A program made the translations under genes and the position numbers. A stretch of DNA of 64,000 bases from JAJCZZ01 sp964569085 (GTDB taxonomy: Bacteria; Gemmatimonadota; Gemmatimonadetes; Longimicrobiales; Gaopeijiaceae). Under the pieces are notes generated by a model that was not told the origin of the DNA, searched no databases, and worked only from the letters and a program-made list of their open reading frames with translations. The stretch spans positions 62,001-126,000 of the forward strand of contig CAZMTA010000005.1 of NCBI GenBank assembly GCA_964569085.1. Reading direction: 5' to 3'. Shown in pieces: positions 32,568-40,161 of the stretch (its first letter is position 1; each line of letters begins with the position of its first letter).

Positions 32568-35500
32568 CTACCGGCCCCCGGGCACCCCCGCTCCACCGGA
32601 GAACGCGGGGTTCGTGGGGGGCTCCGCGTCCCACCACCAGTACCGCTCCAGCTCGCGGCGCTCCGGCCAGATGCGGGTGGCCGTGTCCCCCTCGTAGAGG
32701 AAGCCGTTCAGCATGACGCGGTCCACCGAATCCGTGTTGCGGATGTCCTCCAGCGGGTTCCGGTCCAGGATGACCAGGTCGGCCAGCTTCCCCGCCTCGA
32801 TGCTGCCCAGGTCCTGCTCGATCCCGATGATCCGGGCCCCGTCGATGGTGGCGGCCTGGAGCACCTCCCGGGGGGTCATGCCGGCGCCCAGCGCCCACAT
32901 CTCCCAGTGGTAGCCGAGGCCCTGGAGCTCGCCGTGGCCACCCACGCCCACCAGTCCCCCGGCGCGCTGGATCTTGGCGGCCTGGGCCGCGGCCTCCGCG
33001 AAGCCGTACTCCTCCTCCATGGCCCAGCGCCCCACCCGCCGCGTGATCTCGTCCAGGCGGTTGTGGGGGTAGAACCGGTTCAGCTTCTCGTTCCCGTGGA
33101 CGTCCTCGGTGGCCAGGAAGTACGGGAGGGCGCCGGGGGCGCCGTACTGGACCAGGAGGGTGGGGGTGTAGGCGGTCTTCGTCCGGGCGTAGAGCTGCGC
33201 CACGTCGTCGTAGAAGGGGAAGACCGGGAGCGTGTGCTCGTTGCCGTGGAAGCCGTCGATGGCGTGGGTGAGGTCGAGCTTCATGTCCCGCCCGCCCTCG
33301 GTGGTGGGCATCAGCCCCAGGTCCTCGGAGGCCTTCACCACCCACTGCCGCTGCTCCCGGGTGCCCACCATGTAGGACTTGATGTTGGGCGTGCGGTAGT
33401 GCTCGGCGTAGCGCCGCAGGTAGGCGTGGACGTCGTCGTAGGACTGGAAGTCGTTGCCGGCGAAGATGCCCGGACCCGTCATGAAGGCCCGCTGGCCGAT
33501 GGACTGGCCGGTCTCCACCAGGTCCTGGTAGGCGAAGTAGTCGTTGGTGGATGTCTGGACGTCGAGGCCGGACGTCACCCCGTACGCCAGGTTGGCCACC
33601 AGCGTCCAGTTCTGGGGCTCCAGGACGTCGTGGGTCCTGAACTCCCAGTGGGCGTGGGTGTCGATGAAGCCCGGCACGATCCAGTGCCCGGAGACGTCCA
33701 CGACCTCGGCGTCCGAGGGGATCTCCACGCGGTCGGCGGGGCCCACGGCGGTGATGCGGTTGTCGGTGACGACCACGGTGCCGTTCTCGATCACCTCGTC
33801 CCCGGCCATGGTGACGACCGTGGCGCCGGTGAAGGCGAGGACGCCTTCGGGCGTGGCCCGGGGGCGCTCCACCACCACCGCGAAGGCCTGGACCGACTCG
33901 TCGAGATCCTCGGGGGGCTCCGGGGCCTCCTCCTCCTCGGACTCCTCGTCGGTCTCCTCCTCCTCGTCGGCCTCCGCGTCCTCCTCACCCTCGTCGTCCG
34001 CGGCGGCCGGCGACTCCCGGCCGAACTCGAGGGAGTCGAAGGGGCGGCGGTAGAAGGTGCTGCCGATGGCCCAGGTGAGGGTCTCGCCGTCGTCGGCCCA
34101 GGCGAAGTAGTCGGCGCCGATGTCGGTGATCCGCACCGACGGCACCGAGGGCCCGCGCACGCTCACCGAGGGGGCGTCCCCCCCTGCGGGCGGGACGGCC
34201 ACCACGTGGAGCTGGTTGTTGACCGCGGCCAGCGCCCACCGGCCGTCGGGGCGCAGGAGGACCTCCGACGCGGCCGGGGCCTCGGGCCCGCCGGTGTTGG
34301 GGCCCGTGACCTTCAGGTGGGTCCGCCGGTCCGTGCCGTCGAAGCGCAGGGAGACCAGCCCGTCCCGGGAGTAGACGTAGATCCGCTCGGGATCGCCGGC
34401 GAAGTGGGGCGCGCCCAGCCCCCGGGCCGGCGAGACCAGATGGACCGGCCCGCCGTCGGCGTCCAGCCAGACCAGGTCCAGGTCGATGCGGAGCCCCCCG
34501 AACTCGCTGAAGGTCTGCTGCCGCTGCCAGGCGTTGCCCCGGAGGCCCACGATGCGCTCGCCGTCGGGGGAGAAGGCGAGGTCGGTGTAGAACGCCGGGT
34601 GCTCGGTGAGGCGGACGGGATCGCCGGAGCCGTCGGAACGGGTCTTCCAGACGTGGCCCCCGTCCAGGTGGCTCCACGTGACGTAGGCGATCCAGCGGCC
34701 GTCCGGGGACCAGGTCGGCTTGAACTCCCACACGTCCTCGCCGGCGTCGGTGAGGCGCTCGGGCTCGGCGCCCTCCTCGAGCTCCATGGTGTAGAGCTTG
34801 GCCAGGACGCTCACCGCGATCCGCTCCCCGTCGGGGGACTGGGCCGGATCCTGGGCCAGGCGCGCCCGCACCGGGCCCTGCTCCACGCGGTAGGGATTCG
34901 TCAGGTCGGGCCCGACGGCCAGGCGCACGTCGGCGGTGAAGGGGACCTCGGTGGGCTCGCCGGTCTCCACGTCCACGCGCCAGATCCCGCCGCCGAAGGT
35001 GGTGACCAGCTCCCGGCCGTCGGGCGTGAAGGCCATCCCCGGGAGGAGGTCCCGGGAGGGGGTTCCCCCGGACTCCATCTCGTCGTGCTGGACGGGCCAG
35101 AGGAGCCAGCGGTCCTCGCCGGTCTCCAGGTTCCGGACGCGGAGGCCGGTCTCGGTCTCGTGGCGGGTGGCGTACACGAGCAGGGTGCCGTCGGGCGAGA
35201 TGGCGGGGCGGAAGGCGCGGCCCTCGTTCTGCGTCAGGGCGTCCACCACGCCGGTCTCCATGTTGCGCCGCACCACCTGCCAGCCCGGGAGCTCGGCGGA
35301 GCCGCCGCCGCCCCGCTGGGCGAAGTAGAGCCAGTCCCCGTCGGGGGAGAAGGCCGCGCCCAGGCGGTTGGGGGACTCGGAGGTGTCGTCCGAGGAGCCC
35401 TCGGGGGCGTCGGCGTCGCCCAGGGAGATCCCGCTCCCCCCGTCGACGTGGAACATGCGGAAGCCGCCGTTGCGCCCGGTGCGCGTGGCGAGGACGTAGC

Positions 35501-35987
35501 GGCTGTCCGGCGTCCACGTCGGGGAGAGCATGGAGGAGGAGCGCTGCCCCAGGGAGGTGAGCTTCCGCGGCTCGCTCCCGTCGGCCCGCGCGATCCAGAG
35601 GTTGTCGTGTCCGTCCCGGTCGCTGACGAAGGCGATCCACTCGCCGTCGGGGGAGAGGGCCGGCTGGCTGTCGTAGGAGGGGCCGGTGAGGAGGGGCTCG
35701 GCGGTCCCGCCGTCCAGCGGCACGCTCCACAGGTCGCCCAGGAGCTCGAAGACCACCGCGCTCCCGTCGGGGCGCACGTCCAGCGAGATCCAGGTGCCCT
35801 CGGACAGCTCGAAGGCCAGGGTGTCCTCCAGCTCCAGGGGGAGGTCCACCGTGGGATCGCCGTCCTCGGCGTCCTGGAGGCCCGCGGCGGGGGCCGCGGC
35901 GAGGCCGGCGAGCAGCCCGGCCAGGACCAGGGCGCGGAGCGGCGTCGGGACGAGGGAGGCGAGGGCGCGGAAGGCGGGACGGGACAT
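32568..35987 (-). CDS. Tricorn/TolB-type beta-propeller fused to amidohydrolase
   Basis: A 1139-residue exported protein (signal ending near PAAGLQ). Residues about 50-690 are WD40/TolB-like propeller repeats with recurring PALSPDGEWIAFVSDRDG-type blades. A Glu/Asp-only low-complexity linker (about residues 655-690) leads to a metal-dependent amidohydrolase: DTHAHWEF near residue 774 is the HxH metal motif, and VGVGGHGELQGLG and GSIEAGKLADLVILD are typical later segments. Related proteins are widespread in Gemmatimonadota and Bacteroidota, and may cleave cyclic amides or dipeptides such as prolidase substrates. A GGAG lies six bases before the ATG. It is divergent from the FKBP gene. Confidence 0.9.
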   Translation of the reverse strand: MSRPAFRALASLVPTPLRALVLAGLLAGLAAAPAAGLQDAEDGDPTVDLPLELEDTLAFELSEGTWISLDVRPDGSAVVFELLGDLWSVPLDGGTAEPLLTGPSYDSQPALSPDGEWIAFVSDRDGHDNLWIARADGSEPRKLTSLGQRSSSMLSPTWTPDSRYVLATRTGRNGGFRMFHVDGGSGISLGDADAPEGSSDDTSESPNRLGAAFSPDGDWLYFAQRGGGGSAELPGWQVVRRNMETGVVDALTQNEGRAFRPAISPDGTLLVYATRHETETGLRVRNLETGEDRWLLWPVQHDEMESGGTPSRDLLPGMAFTPDGRELVTTFGGGIWRVDVETGEPTEVPFTADVRLAVGPDLTNPYRVEQGPVRARLAQDPAQSPDGERIAVSVLAKLYTMELEEGAEPERLTDAGEDVWEFKPTWSPDGRWIAYVTWSHLDGGHVWKTRSDGSGDPVRLTEHPAFYTDLAFSPDGERIVGLRGNAWQRQQTFSEFGGLRIDLDLVWLDADGGPVHLVSPARGLGAPHFAGDPERIYVYSRDGLVSLRFDGTDRRTHLKVTGPNTGGPEAPAASEVLLRPDGRWALAAVNNQLHVVAVPPAGGDAPSVSVRGPSVPSVRITDIGADYFAWADDGETLTWAIGSTFYRRPFDSLEFGRESPAAADDEGEEDAEADEEEETDEESEEEEAPEPPEDLDESVQAFAVVVERPRATPEGVLAFTGATVVTMAGDEVIENGTVVVTDNRITAVGPADRVEIPSDAEVVDVSGHWIVPGFIDTHAHWEFRTHDVLEPQNWTLVANLAYGVTSGLDVQTSTNDYFAYQDLVETGQSIGQRAFMTGPGIFAGNDFQSYDDVHAYLRRYAEHYRTPNIKSYMVGTREQRQWVVKASEDLGLMPTTEGGRDMKLDLTHAIDGFHGNEHTLPVFPFYDDVAQLYARTKTAYTPTLLVQYGAPGALPYFLATEDVHGNEKLNRFYPHNRLDEITRRVGRWAMEEEYGFAEAAAQAAKIQRAGGLVGVGGHGELQGLGYHWEMWALGAGMTPREVLQAATIDGARIIGIEQDLGSIEAGKLADLVILDRNPLEDIRNTDSVDRVMLNGFLYEGDTATRIWPERRELERYWWWDAEPPTNPAFSGGAGVPGGR

Positions 35988-36200
35988 GCGGCGCTCCGGG
36001 GCGGGATGGAGGGACGGGTCGAACGGAGGGGGACAAGAGAACGTCCCGGCTCGCTCCGGGCGAGGGGGCGTCGGCGGGTCGACGCCCCGTGCGCCCCGGG
36101 CCCCCGCGGTGCTCCGCCCCGGACCCCCCATGGGAGAACGGGCGCGTCCCCGTTAGGTTATGGGCTCGCCATCGCCATCAGGATCAGAGGATCACCCCAC

Positions 36201-36926
36201 ATGCGACTTCGTCTTGCCGCCGCCGCTTTCGGCGCCGTGACCCTTCTCGCCGCCTGCACGCCGCCCGACGGCGGCCGGCCCGCCAGCCTGGACTCCGACG
36301 CCTCCAAGGCCTCGTACGCCATCGGGCGCGACATGGGCACCAACCTCGCGCCCGCCCGGGGCCGCCTCGACGAGGACGCGTTCCTCCGCGGGCTCCGCGA
36401 GGCCATGGCCGAGGAGGAGGCCGCGCTTCCCCAGGAGGAGCTCCGCGCCGCGCTGCAGGCCTTCAGCCAGCAGATCCAGGAGGAGCAGCAGGCGGAGCGT
36501 GAGGCCGACGCCCAGGCCAACCAGGAGGAAGGGGCGGCCTACCTGGCGGAGAACGAGCAGCGCGCCGAGGTGGAGGTCACCGAGAGCGGGCTGCAGTACG
36601 AGGTCCTCGAGGAAGGCGACGGCCCCCGGCCGCAGGCCGGCGACCAGGTGACGATCAACTACCGCGGCACCCTCATCGACGGGACGGAGTTCGACTCCTC
36701 CTACGAGCGGGGCGAGCCGGCCACCTTCGGCGTGGGCCAGGTCATCCCCGGCTTCTCCGAGGCGCTGCAGCTCATGCCCGTGGGCAGCACCTTCCGGGTG
36801 GTCATCCCCGGTGACCTGGGCTACGGCATGCAGGGCGCCGGCCAGGACATCGGCCCCAACGAGACGCTGATCTTCGAGATCGAGCTCCTGGAGATCGCCG
36901 ACAGCGGGCAGGCCCCGACGGGCTGA
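36201..36926 (+). CDS. FKBP-type peptidyl-prolyl isomerase lipoprotein
   Basis: A 241-residue lipoprotein (lipobox LAAC, Cys19). The N-terminal helical dimerisation region (about residues 30-115, with a Gln/Glu-rich coiled coil QQIQEEQQAEREADAQ) and the C-terminal FKBP domain (YEVLEEGDGPRPQAGD, GTEFDSSYERGEP, VIPGFSEALQLM) match the FkpA/Mip type. It should help fold outer-membrane and periplasmic proteins. The active-site Asp, Phe and Ile/Trp positions look intact by eye. A TAGGTT stands about 41 bases upstream as a possible -10 element. A perfect 17-bp hairpin follows. Confidence 0.92.
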   Translation: MRLRLAAAAFGAVTLLAACTPPDGGRPASLDSDASKASYAIGRDMGTNLAPARGRLDEDAFLRGLREAMAEEEAALPQEELRAALQAFSQQIQEEQQAEREADAQANQEEGAAYLAENEQRAEVEVTESGLQYEVLEEGDGPRPQAGDQVTINYRGTLIDGTEFDSSYERGEPATFGVGQVIPGFSEALQLMPVGSTFRVVIPGDLGYGMQGAGQDIGPNETLIFEIELLEIADSGQAPTG

Positions 36927-36950
36927 CCGCGAGCCCTTCCCGGGCGCAGG

Positions 36951-36990
36951 ACGACGGCCCCACCCGCTCATCGGCGGGTGGGGCCGTCGT
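36951..36990 (+). terminator. Hairpin terminator after the FKBP gene
   Basis: Perfect 17-bp stem (ACGACGGCCCCACCCGC at 36951-36967, complement at 36974-36990) with a six-base loop, 24 bases past the stop. No T-run follows, as with the other stems here. It also faces the convergent 95-residue gene and can serve both. Confidence 0.75.
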
Positions 36991-37094
36991 GCGTCCGGGT
37001 GGGACGTGGGGGCGGCGGTCGGGGCCGGTCCGGACATTCCTCCGCCCCCGGGCGGGGGCGATGTTCCCGGCGGGGGCCGCCGGGACGCGCGTGG

Positions 37095-37382
37095 CTACTC
37101 GAGCCGGCCGGCGGCCCGGAGGAAGCGTCGCGCGAGCTGGCCCAGGCGGAGGTCGTCCTCGTCCTCGGCCCGCGCCAGGAGGGCCTCCACGTGGGGGACC
37201 AGGCGGGGCTCGCCCCAGCGGCATCCCGTGGCGCGCTCCGCGCCCCGGGTGTCCCCCTCGTTGGCGCCGCGGATCAGCGCCAGCGCGGCGGCCTCGTCGA
37301 ACAGCGGGGAGTCGGGGTCCGGGAGGCGGTACTCGGGCCCCCGGTCCTCCTGGGCGTCCTCGTTGACGAACGCTCGGGACAT
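37095..37382 (-). CDS. Conserved small hypothetical protein
   Basis: A 95-residue acidic protein beginning MSRAFVNEDAQEDRGPEYRL, followed by DPDSPLFDEAAALALIRG and a helical C-terminus. The opening resembles small proteins found in many bacteria near transcription or RNA-binding genes, but I cannot name its function. AGGAGG five bases before the ATG gives a firm start. It is 52 bases downstream of a YhbY-type gene, so the two probably form an operon. Confidence 0.7.
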   Translation of the reverse strand: MSRAFVNEDAQEDRGPEYRLPDPDSPLFDEAAALALIRGANEGDTRGAERATGCRWGEPRLVPHVEALLARAEDEDDLRLGQLARRFLRAAGRLE

Positions 37383-37434
37383 GGGCGCCTCCTGGGTTCG
37401 GGGCTCCGGGGCCCGGACGGACCCGGGTCCGGGG

Positions 37435-37737
37435 TCAGCGCGGGAGCCGGATCTCCGGCGTGTCCGGGTGGGGGCGGTACAGCACCACGGTCCGCCCGAT
37501 GGTCTGCGCCACGTGGACGTCCTCCAGCGCCTCCACCAGGGCGTCGGCGGTCTCCCGGGCGTCCTCCGGGGCGTTCTCGAGCACCTTCACCTTGATGAGC
37601 TCCCGGGTGTTGAAGGCCTCCCGCAGGTTCTGGAGCGCCGCCTCGGTCACGCCGGCGTGGCCGATCTGGGCGATGGGGGAGAGGTTGTGCGCCAGGGAGC
37701 GCAGGTGCGCGCGTTGCTTCGAAGTCAGGGTGTCCAT
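37435..37737 (-). CDS. yhbY: YhbY/CRM-domain RNA-binding protein
   Basis: A 100-residue single CRM domain: LTSKQRAHLRSLAHNLSPIA, the GxxG-like IGHAGVTEAAL, ELIKVKVLENA and IGRTVVLYRPHP. YhbY associates with the pre-50S ribosome and takes part in ribosome assembly. The frame extends 37 codons upstream, but conservation starts at this Met; CAGGAC lies just before it and a TATATT further upstream may be the -10 element. Its partner downstream is the 95-residue protein. Confidence 0.92.
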   Translation of the reverse strand: MDTLTSKQRAHLRSLAHNLSPIAQIGHAGVTEAALQNLREAFNTRELIKVKVLENAPEDARETADALVEALEDVHVAQTIGRTVVLYRPHPDTPEIRLPR

Positions 37738-37834
37738 GTCCTGAATATAGGGAACCGGCGGGGCGACTGGTCCCTCCAGGGGCCGCAGCGTATCCTGAAG
37801 CCACGTCACGAATCCCCCCAGGACCGTCACGACC

Positions 37835-38062
37835 ATGCCACGCGACATCTCAGCCGCAACGGAAGAGCAGCTCCTGGCCCGAGCCGGCCGCCGCTGTGAG
37901 TGCCACGCCGACGCCTGCCGTCACCACCGTCCCGGCTCCCGGTGCACGAAGGGGCTCCGGGGCCAGGGGTGGCACGCCCTCCGCCGCGCCGAGGGCGCCG
38001 GCGAGAAGCTCTGGAACCTGACCGCCGTCTGCGACGCCTGCTGGAAGGCGCGGAGCGGGTAG
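37835..38062 (+). CDS. Small Cys/His-rich protein, HNH-like zinc finger
   Basis: A 75-residue basic protein. Cys/His spacing (RRCECHADACRHH, SRCTKGL, then NLTAVCDACWKARSG) suggests a treble-clef zinc finger of the HNH type, including the NLxxxCxxC ending. The last catalytic His of HNH nucleases is replaced by Trp (CDACW), so nuclease activity is doubtful. It could be a DNA-binding remnant or a small regulatory zinc protein. The start has an AGGA about a dozen bases upstream. It is divergent from yhbY and borders the hairpin array. Confidence 0.6.
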   Translation: MPRDISAATEEQLLARAGRRCECHADACRHHRPGSRCTKGLRGQGWHALRRAEGAGEKLWNLTAVCDACWKARSG

Positions 38063-38116
38063 GGGCGCGGAGCTTCCCTGGAGGTCGGGGCCGGAGCGGG
38101 TTGCAGGGGACGCGGG

Positions 38117-38175
38117 TCCCACCACCCCCCGCCACCACCCGAAGGGTGCTCCATGGGACTGGGCGTCGGAATGGC
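38117..38175. repeat. Dispersed 58-base repeat, copy 1
   Basis: This segment and 38951-39007 share CCCACCACCCCC at the left, CACCCGAAGGGT in the middle and CTGGGCGTCGGAATGGC at the right, with a variable stretch between middle and right parts. The two copies are direct repeats about 830 bases apart. The shared ends and variable interior argue against chance in GC-rich DNA. Confidence 0.75.
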
Positions 38176-38236
38176 GGGATGCGCCGGTCCGATCCGCCTT
38201 GGTGGCCGCGGAGCCGCGTGCACCCCGGGGCTCGAC

Positions 38237-38404
38237 GTGAACTCCCTCCTCTACGCCGGAGATCCGTAGGGGGGGGAGTTCACCGCTCCATGTGCGGTCA
38301 ACTCCCCGATCTTCTTCTTCAGGCGGCTAGATCGGGCGATTCACGCCTCCATGCGACGTGAAGTCCCTCCCCTTGGGGCATTCTGACGAAAACGGGGACT
38401 TCAC
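38237..38404. repeat. Array of three evenly spaced palindromic hairpins
   Basis: Three hairpins of 47, 48 and 47 bases (38237-38283, 38297-38344, 38358-38404) are separated by two 13-base linkers (CGCTCCATGTGCG, GCCTCCATGCGAC). The outer arms are related: GTGAACTCCC/GGGAGTTCAC, GTCAACTCCC/GGGCGATTCAC and GTGAAGTCCC/GGGACTTCAC. The first has a full 19-bp stem with two wobbles; the third has a 14-bp perfect stem when the linker edge is included. Seen the other way, 33-34-base palindromic units alternate with exactly 27-base variable segments three times. No Cas or transposase gene is near. Confidence 0.8.
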
Positions 38405-38469
38405 GTCGGACCCGGACCCTCCCGGTTCCCGATCGCCCCCCTCCCCGACGCCGGACGCTGCCGGGTGCG

Positions 38470-39045
38470 CTATTCCCCCGCCGGTCCGGGCTCCACCAGG
38501 CCGGCCGCCTCCAGCCTCCGGCGCAGCTCCTCCACCCGGCGCCCGTTCACGCCCAGGTCCGACCGTCCCACCCGGGAGGCGGAGCGGACCACGAGCTCCC
38601 CGTCGGGGCGTAGCAGCACCTCCACGTCGTCCACGAAGCGGAAGACCAGGGACGTGGCCTCGGCGCGGAGCCAGCGGTCGTCGCGCTCCACCACCTCCGT
38701 CCGCGTCATCCCCTCGATCACGGCGGCCACCGAGTCCAGCACCGCTTCCGGGCGATCCCGCCACTCCGCGCTCAGCCGGAGGGGCTCGGTGCCCTCGGGA
38801 TGACGCATGCCGGTGTGGACGCAGTTGGGGGTCTCGGGGCACGGGGCGAGGCCGCCGTCCACGGGACCGGGATCACTGGGCGGGGTGCCGGAGCAGGCGG
38901 CGGAGACGAGGCCGAGGGTGGCCGCGAGGGCCGCGCGGCGGGAGCCGGGGCCCCACCACCCCCTCCGCCACCCGAAGGGTCGCCGCCCCCGCTGGGCGTC
39001 GGAATGGCCCGGGGGGCCTCCGGCTCGGCCGCCCCGCGCCTTCAC
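38470..39045 (-). CDS. DUF1499 lipoprotein (start uncertain)
   Basis: The C-terminal 130 residues are a DUF1499 domain, opening with PCPETPNCVHTGM and continuing with RLRAEATSLVFRFVDDVEVL. Just before is a lipoprotein-like signal, AALAATLGLVSAACSG. No ATG, GTG or TTG lies close before that signal. The first in-frame start is a GTG at 39043-39045 that overlaps the aminotransferase stop (GTGA), giving 191 residues with an unusually long basic N-terminus encoded by the dispersed repeat copy 2. Either the signal is translated from this GTG or the real start is a rarer codon. Function of the family is unknown. Confidence 0.65.
   Translation of the reverse strand: MKARGGRAGGPPGHSDAQRGRRPFGWRRGWWGPGSRRAALAATLGLVSAACSGTPPSDPGPVDGGLAPCPETPNCVHTGMRHPEGTEPLRLSAEWRDRPEAVLDSVAAVIEGMTRTEVVERDDRWLRAEATSLVFRFVDDVEVLLRPDGELVVRSASRVGRSDLGVNGRRVEELRRRLEAAGLVEPGPAGE
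38951..39007. repeat. Dispersed 58-base repeat, copy 2
   Basis: The partner of the repeat at 38117-38175. It lies inside the 5' part of the DUF1499 reading frame, between the aminotransferase stop and the predicted lipoprotein signal, and has the same CCCACCACCCCC, CACCCGAAGGGT and CTGGGCGTCGGAATGGC blocks. Confidence 0.75.
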
Positions 39046-40127
39046 GCCAGCTCCAGCAGCGCCGCCGTCAGCGCGTCCCGGTCCTCGTCCGCCAGCTCCG
39101 GCGTCACCGGGAGGCTCATCATCTCCTCCACGCCCCGCTCCGTCTCCCGGAGATCCCACGGGCCGGTGTCGGCGTAGGGAGCCTGGCGGTGGATGGGCAC
39201 GGGGTAGTGCACCTTCACGTCGAAGCCCCGGGCCCGCACCGCTTCCATGATCCGGTCCCGCTCCGGGTGCCGCACCACGTAGGTGGACCAGGTGGGCCCG
39301 GCCTCCTCGGGGACCTCGATGAGGCGGTAGGCGCCTGCGAGCGCTTCGGTGTAGGCCGCCGCGTGGGCCCGGCGCCGCTCGATCCAGGCGTCGAGGTGGC
39401 GGAGCTTCACCAGGAGCATGGCGGCGTGGACCGTGTCCAGGCGGGAGTGGTCCGTCACGAAGGCGGTGTGGTCCCGGTCCAGGAGCCCGAAGTTCCGGGT
39501 GAGCTCCAGCCGCTCCGCCGTCTCTTCGTCGTGGACCGTCACGAAGCCCGCGTCGCCGGGCGCGGAGAGGGTCTTGAGGGGGTGGAGGGAGAAGCATCCG
39601 GTGCCGAAGTCGCCCACGCACCGGCCGCGCCACGTGGTGCCGATGGCCTGGGCGCAATCCTCGATCACCACCAGGCCGTGCTCCTCCGCGAAGGCCCCGA
39701 TGCGATCCATGTGGCAGGGGTGGCCGCCCAGATGCACCGGCATGACCGCCTTCGTCCGGGGGGTGAGCCCGGCCTCCAGGCGGTCCGGGTCCAGGAGCAT
39801 CCGCTCCGGCTCGATGTCCACGAAGACCGGCTCGGCCCCCACGAGGCGCACGGCGTGGGCGCTGGCGAGGAACGAATGCGAGGGCACCAGGACCTCGTCC
39901 CCGCGCCCGATGCAGCGCACCTGCATGGCCAGGGTGAGGGCGTCGGTGCCGTTGGCCACCGTCACGACCCGGGGCACGCCCAGCCGCTCCGCCAGCTTCT
40001 CCTCCAGCTCCCGCACCTCTGGCCCCAGGATGAAGCCGCCGTGGCGGAGCACGCGCCGGACGGCCTCCAGGAGCTCCTCCTCCAGGGGCGCGTGCTGCGC
40101 CGGGAGGTCCACGTAGGGGACCTTCAC
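39042..40127 (-). CDS. DegT/DnrJ/EryC1-family sugar aminotransferase
   Basis: A 361-residue PLP enzyme. The cofactor-binding region has NGTDALTLAM, GDEVLVPSHSFLASAHA and VIEDCAQAIGT; the Schiff-base Lys lies in FSLHPLKTLSAPGDAG. These enzymes transaminate keto-sugars bound to nucleotides for surface polysaccharides and antibiotics, using glutamate or glutamine. It follows an NAD-dependent epimerase by 34 bases on the same strand, so both probably act on one nucleotide sugar. Its TGA overlaps the possible GTG of the DUF1499 gene. Confidence 0.92.
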   Translation of the reverse strand: MKVPYVDLPAQHAPLEEELLEAVRRVLRHGGFILGPEVRELEEKLAERLGVPRVVTVANGTDALTLAMQVRCIGRGDEVLVPSHSFLASAHAVRLVGAEPVFVDIEPERMLLDPDRLEAGLTPRTKAVMPVHLGGHPCHMDRIGAFAEEHGLVVIEDCAQAIGTTWRGRCVGDFGTGCFSLHPLKTLSAPGDAGFVTVHDEETAERLELTRNFGLLDRDHTAFVTDHSRLDTVHAAMLLVKLRHLDAWIERRRAHAAAYTEALAGAYRLIEVPEEAGPTWSTYVVRHPERDRIMEAVRARGFDVKVHYPVPIHRQAPYADTGPWDLRETERGVEEMMSLPVTPELADEDRDALTAALLELA

Positions 40128-40161
40128 GGCCGGTCCTCCCCGGCCGCCCGGCCCGGGGCGG

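Larger units (their letters stand above)
38063..38469. other. 407-base non-coding stretch with dispersed repeat and hairpin array
   Basis: No gene is credible here. From left to right it holds copy 1 of a 58-base repeat (38117-38175), a plain spacer, and then three evenly spaced hairpins (38237-38404). The composition is slightly less GC-rich in the hairpin loops. It lies between the small Cys-rich gene and the end of the DUF1499 gene. Confidence 0.8.

Noticed and set aside
29873..32716. A 947-residue plus-strand frame across the M14 gene
   Set aside because: It is a mirror of the M14 peptidase, whose own frame has a signal peptide, zinc motif and good codon use. The plus-strand product resembles nothing.
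38237..38404. A CRISPR array
   Set aside because: The 33-34-base units and 27-base intervals look CRISPR-like, but the units differ at about ten positions, two of the intervals are themselves partly palindromic, there are only two full units, and no cas gene is nearby.
38063..38469. An integron attC site or gene cassette
   Set aside because: The hairpins lack the RYYYAAC and GTTRRRY core boxes, and there is no integron integrase in the window.
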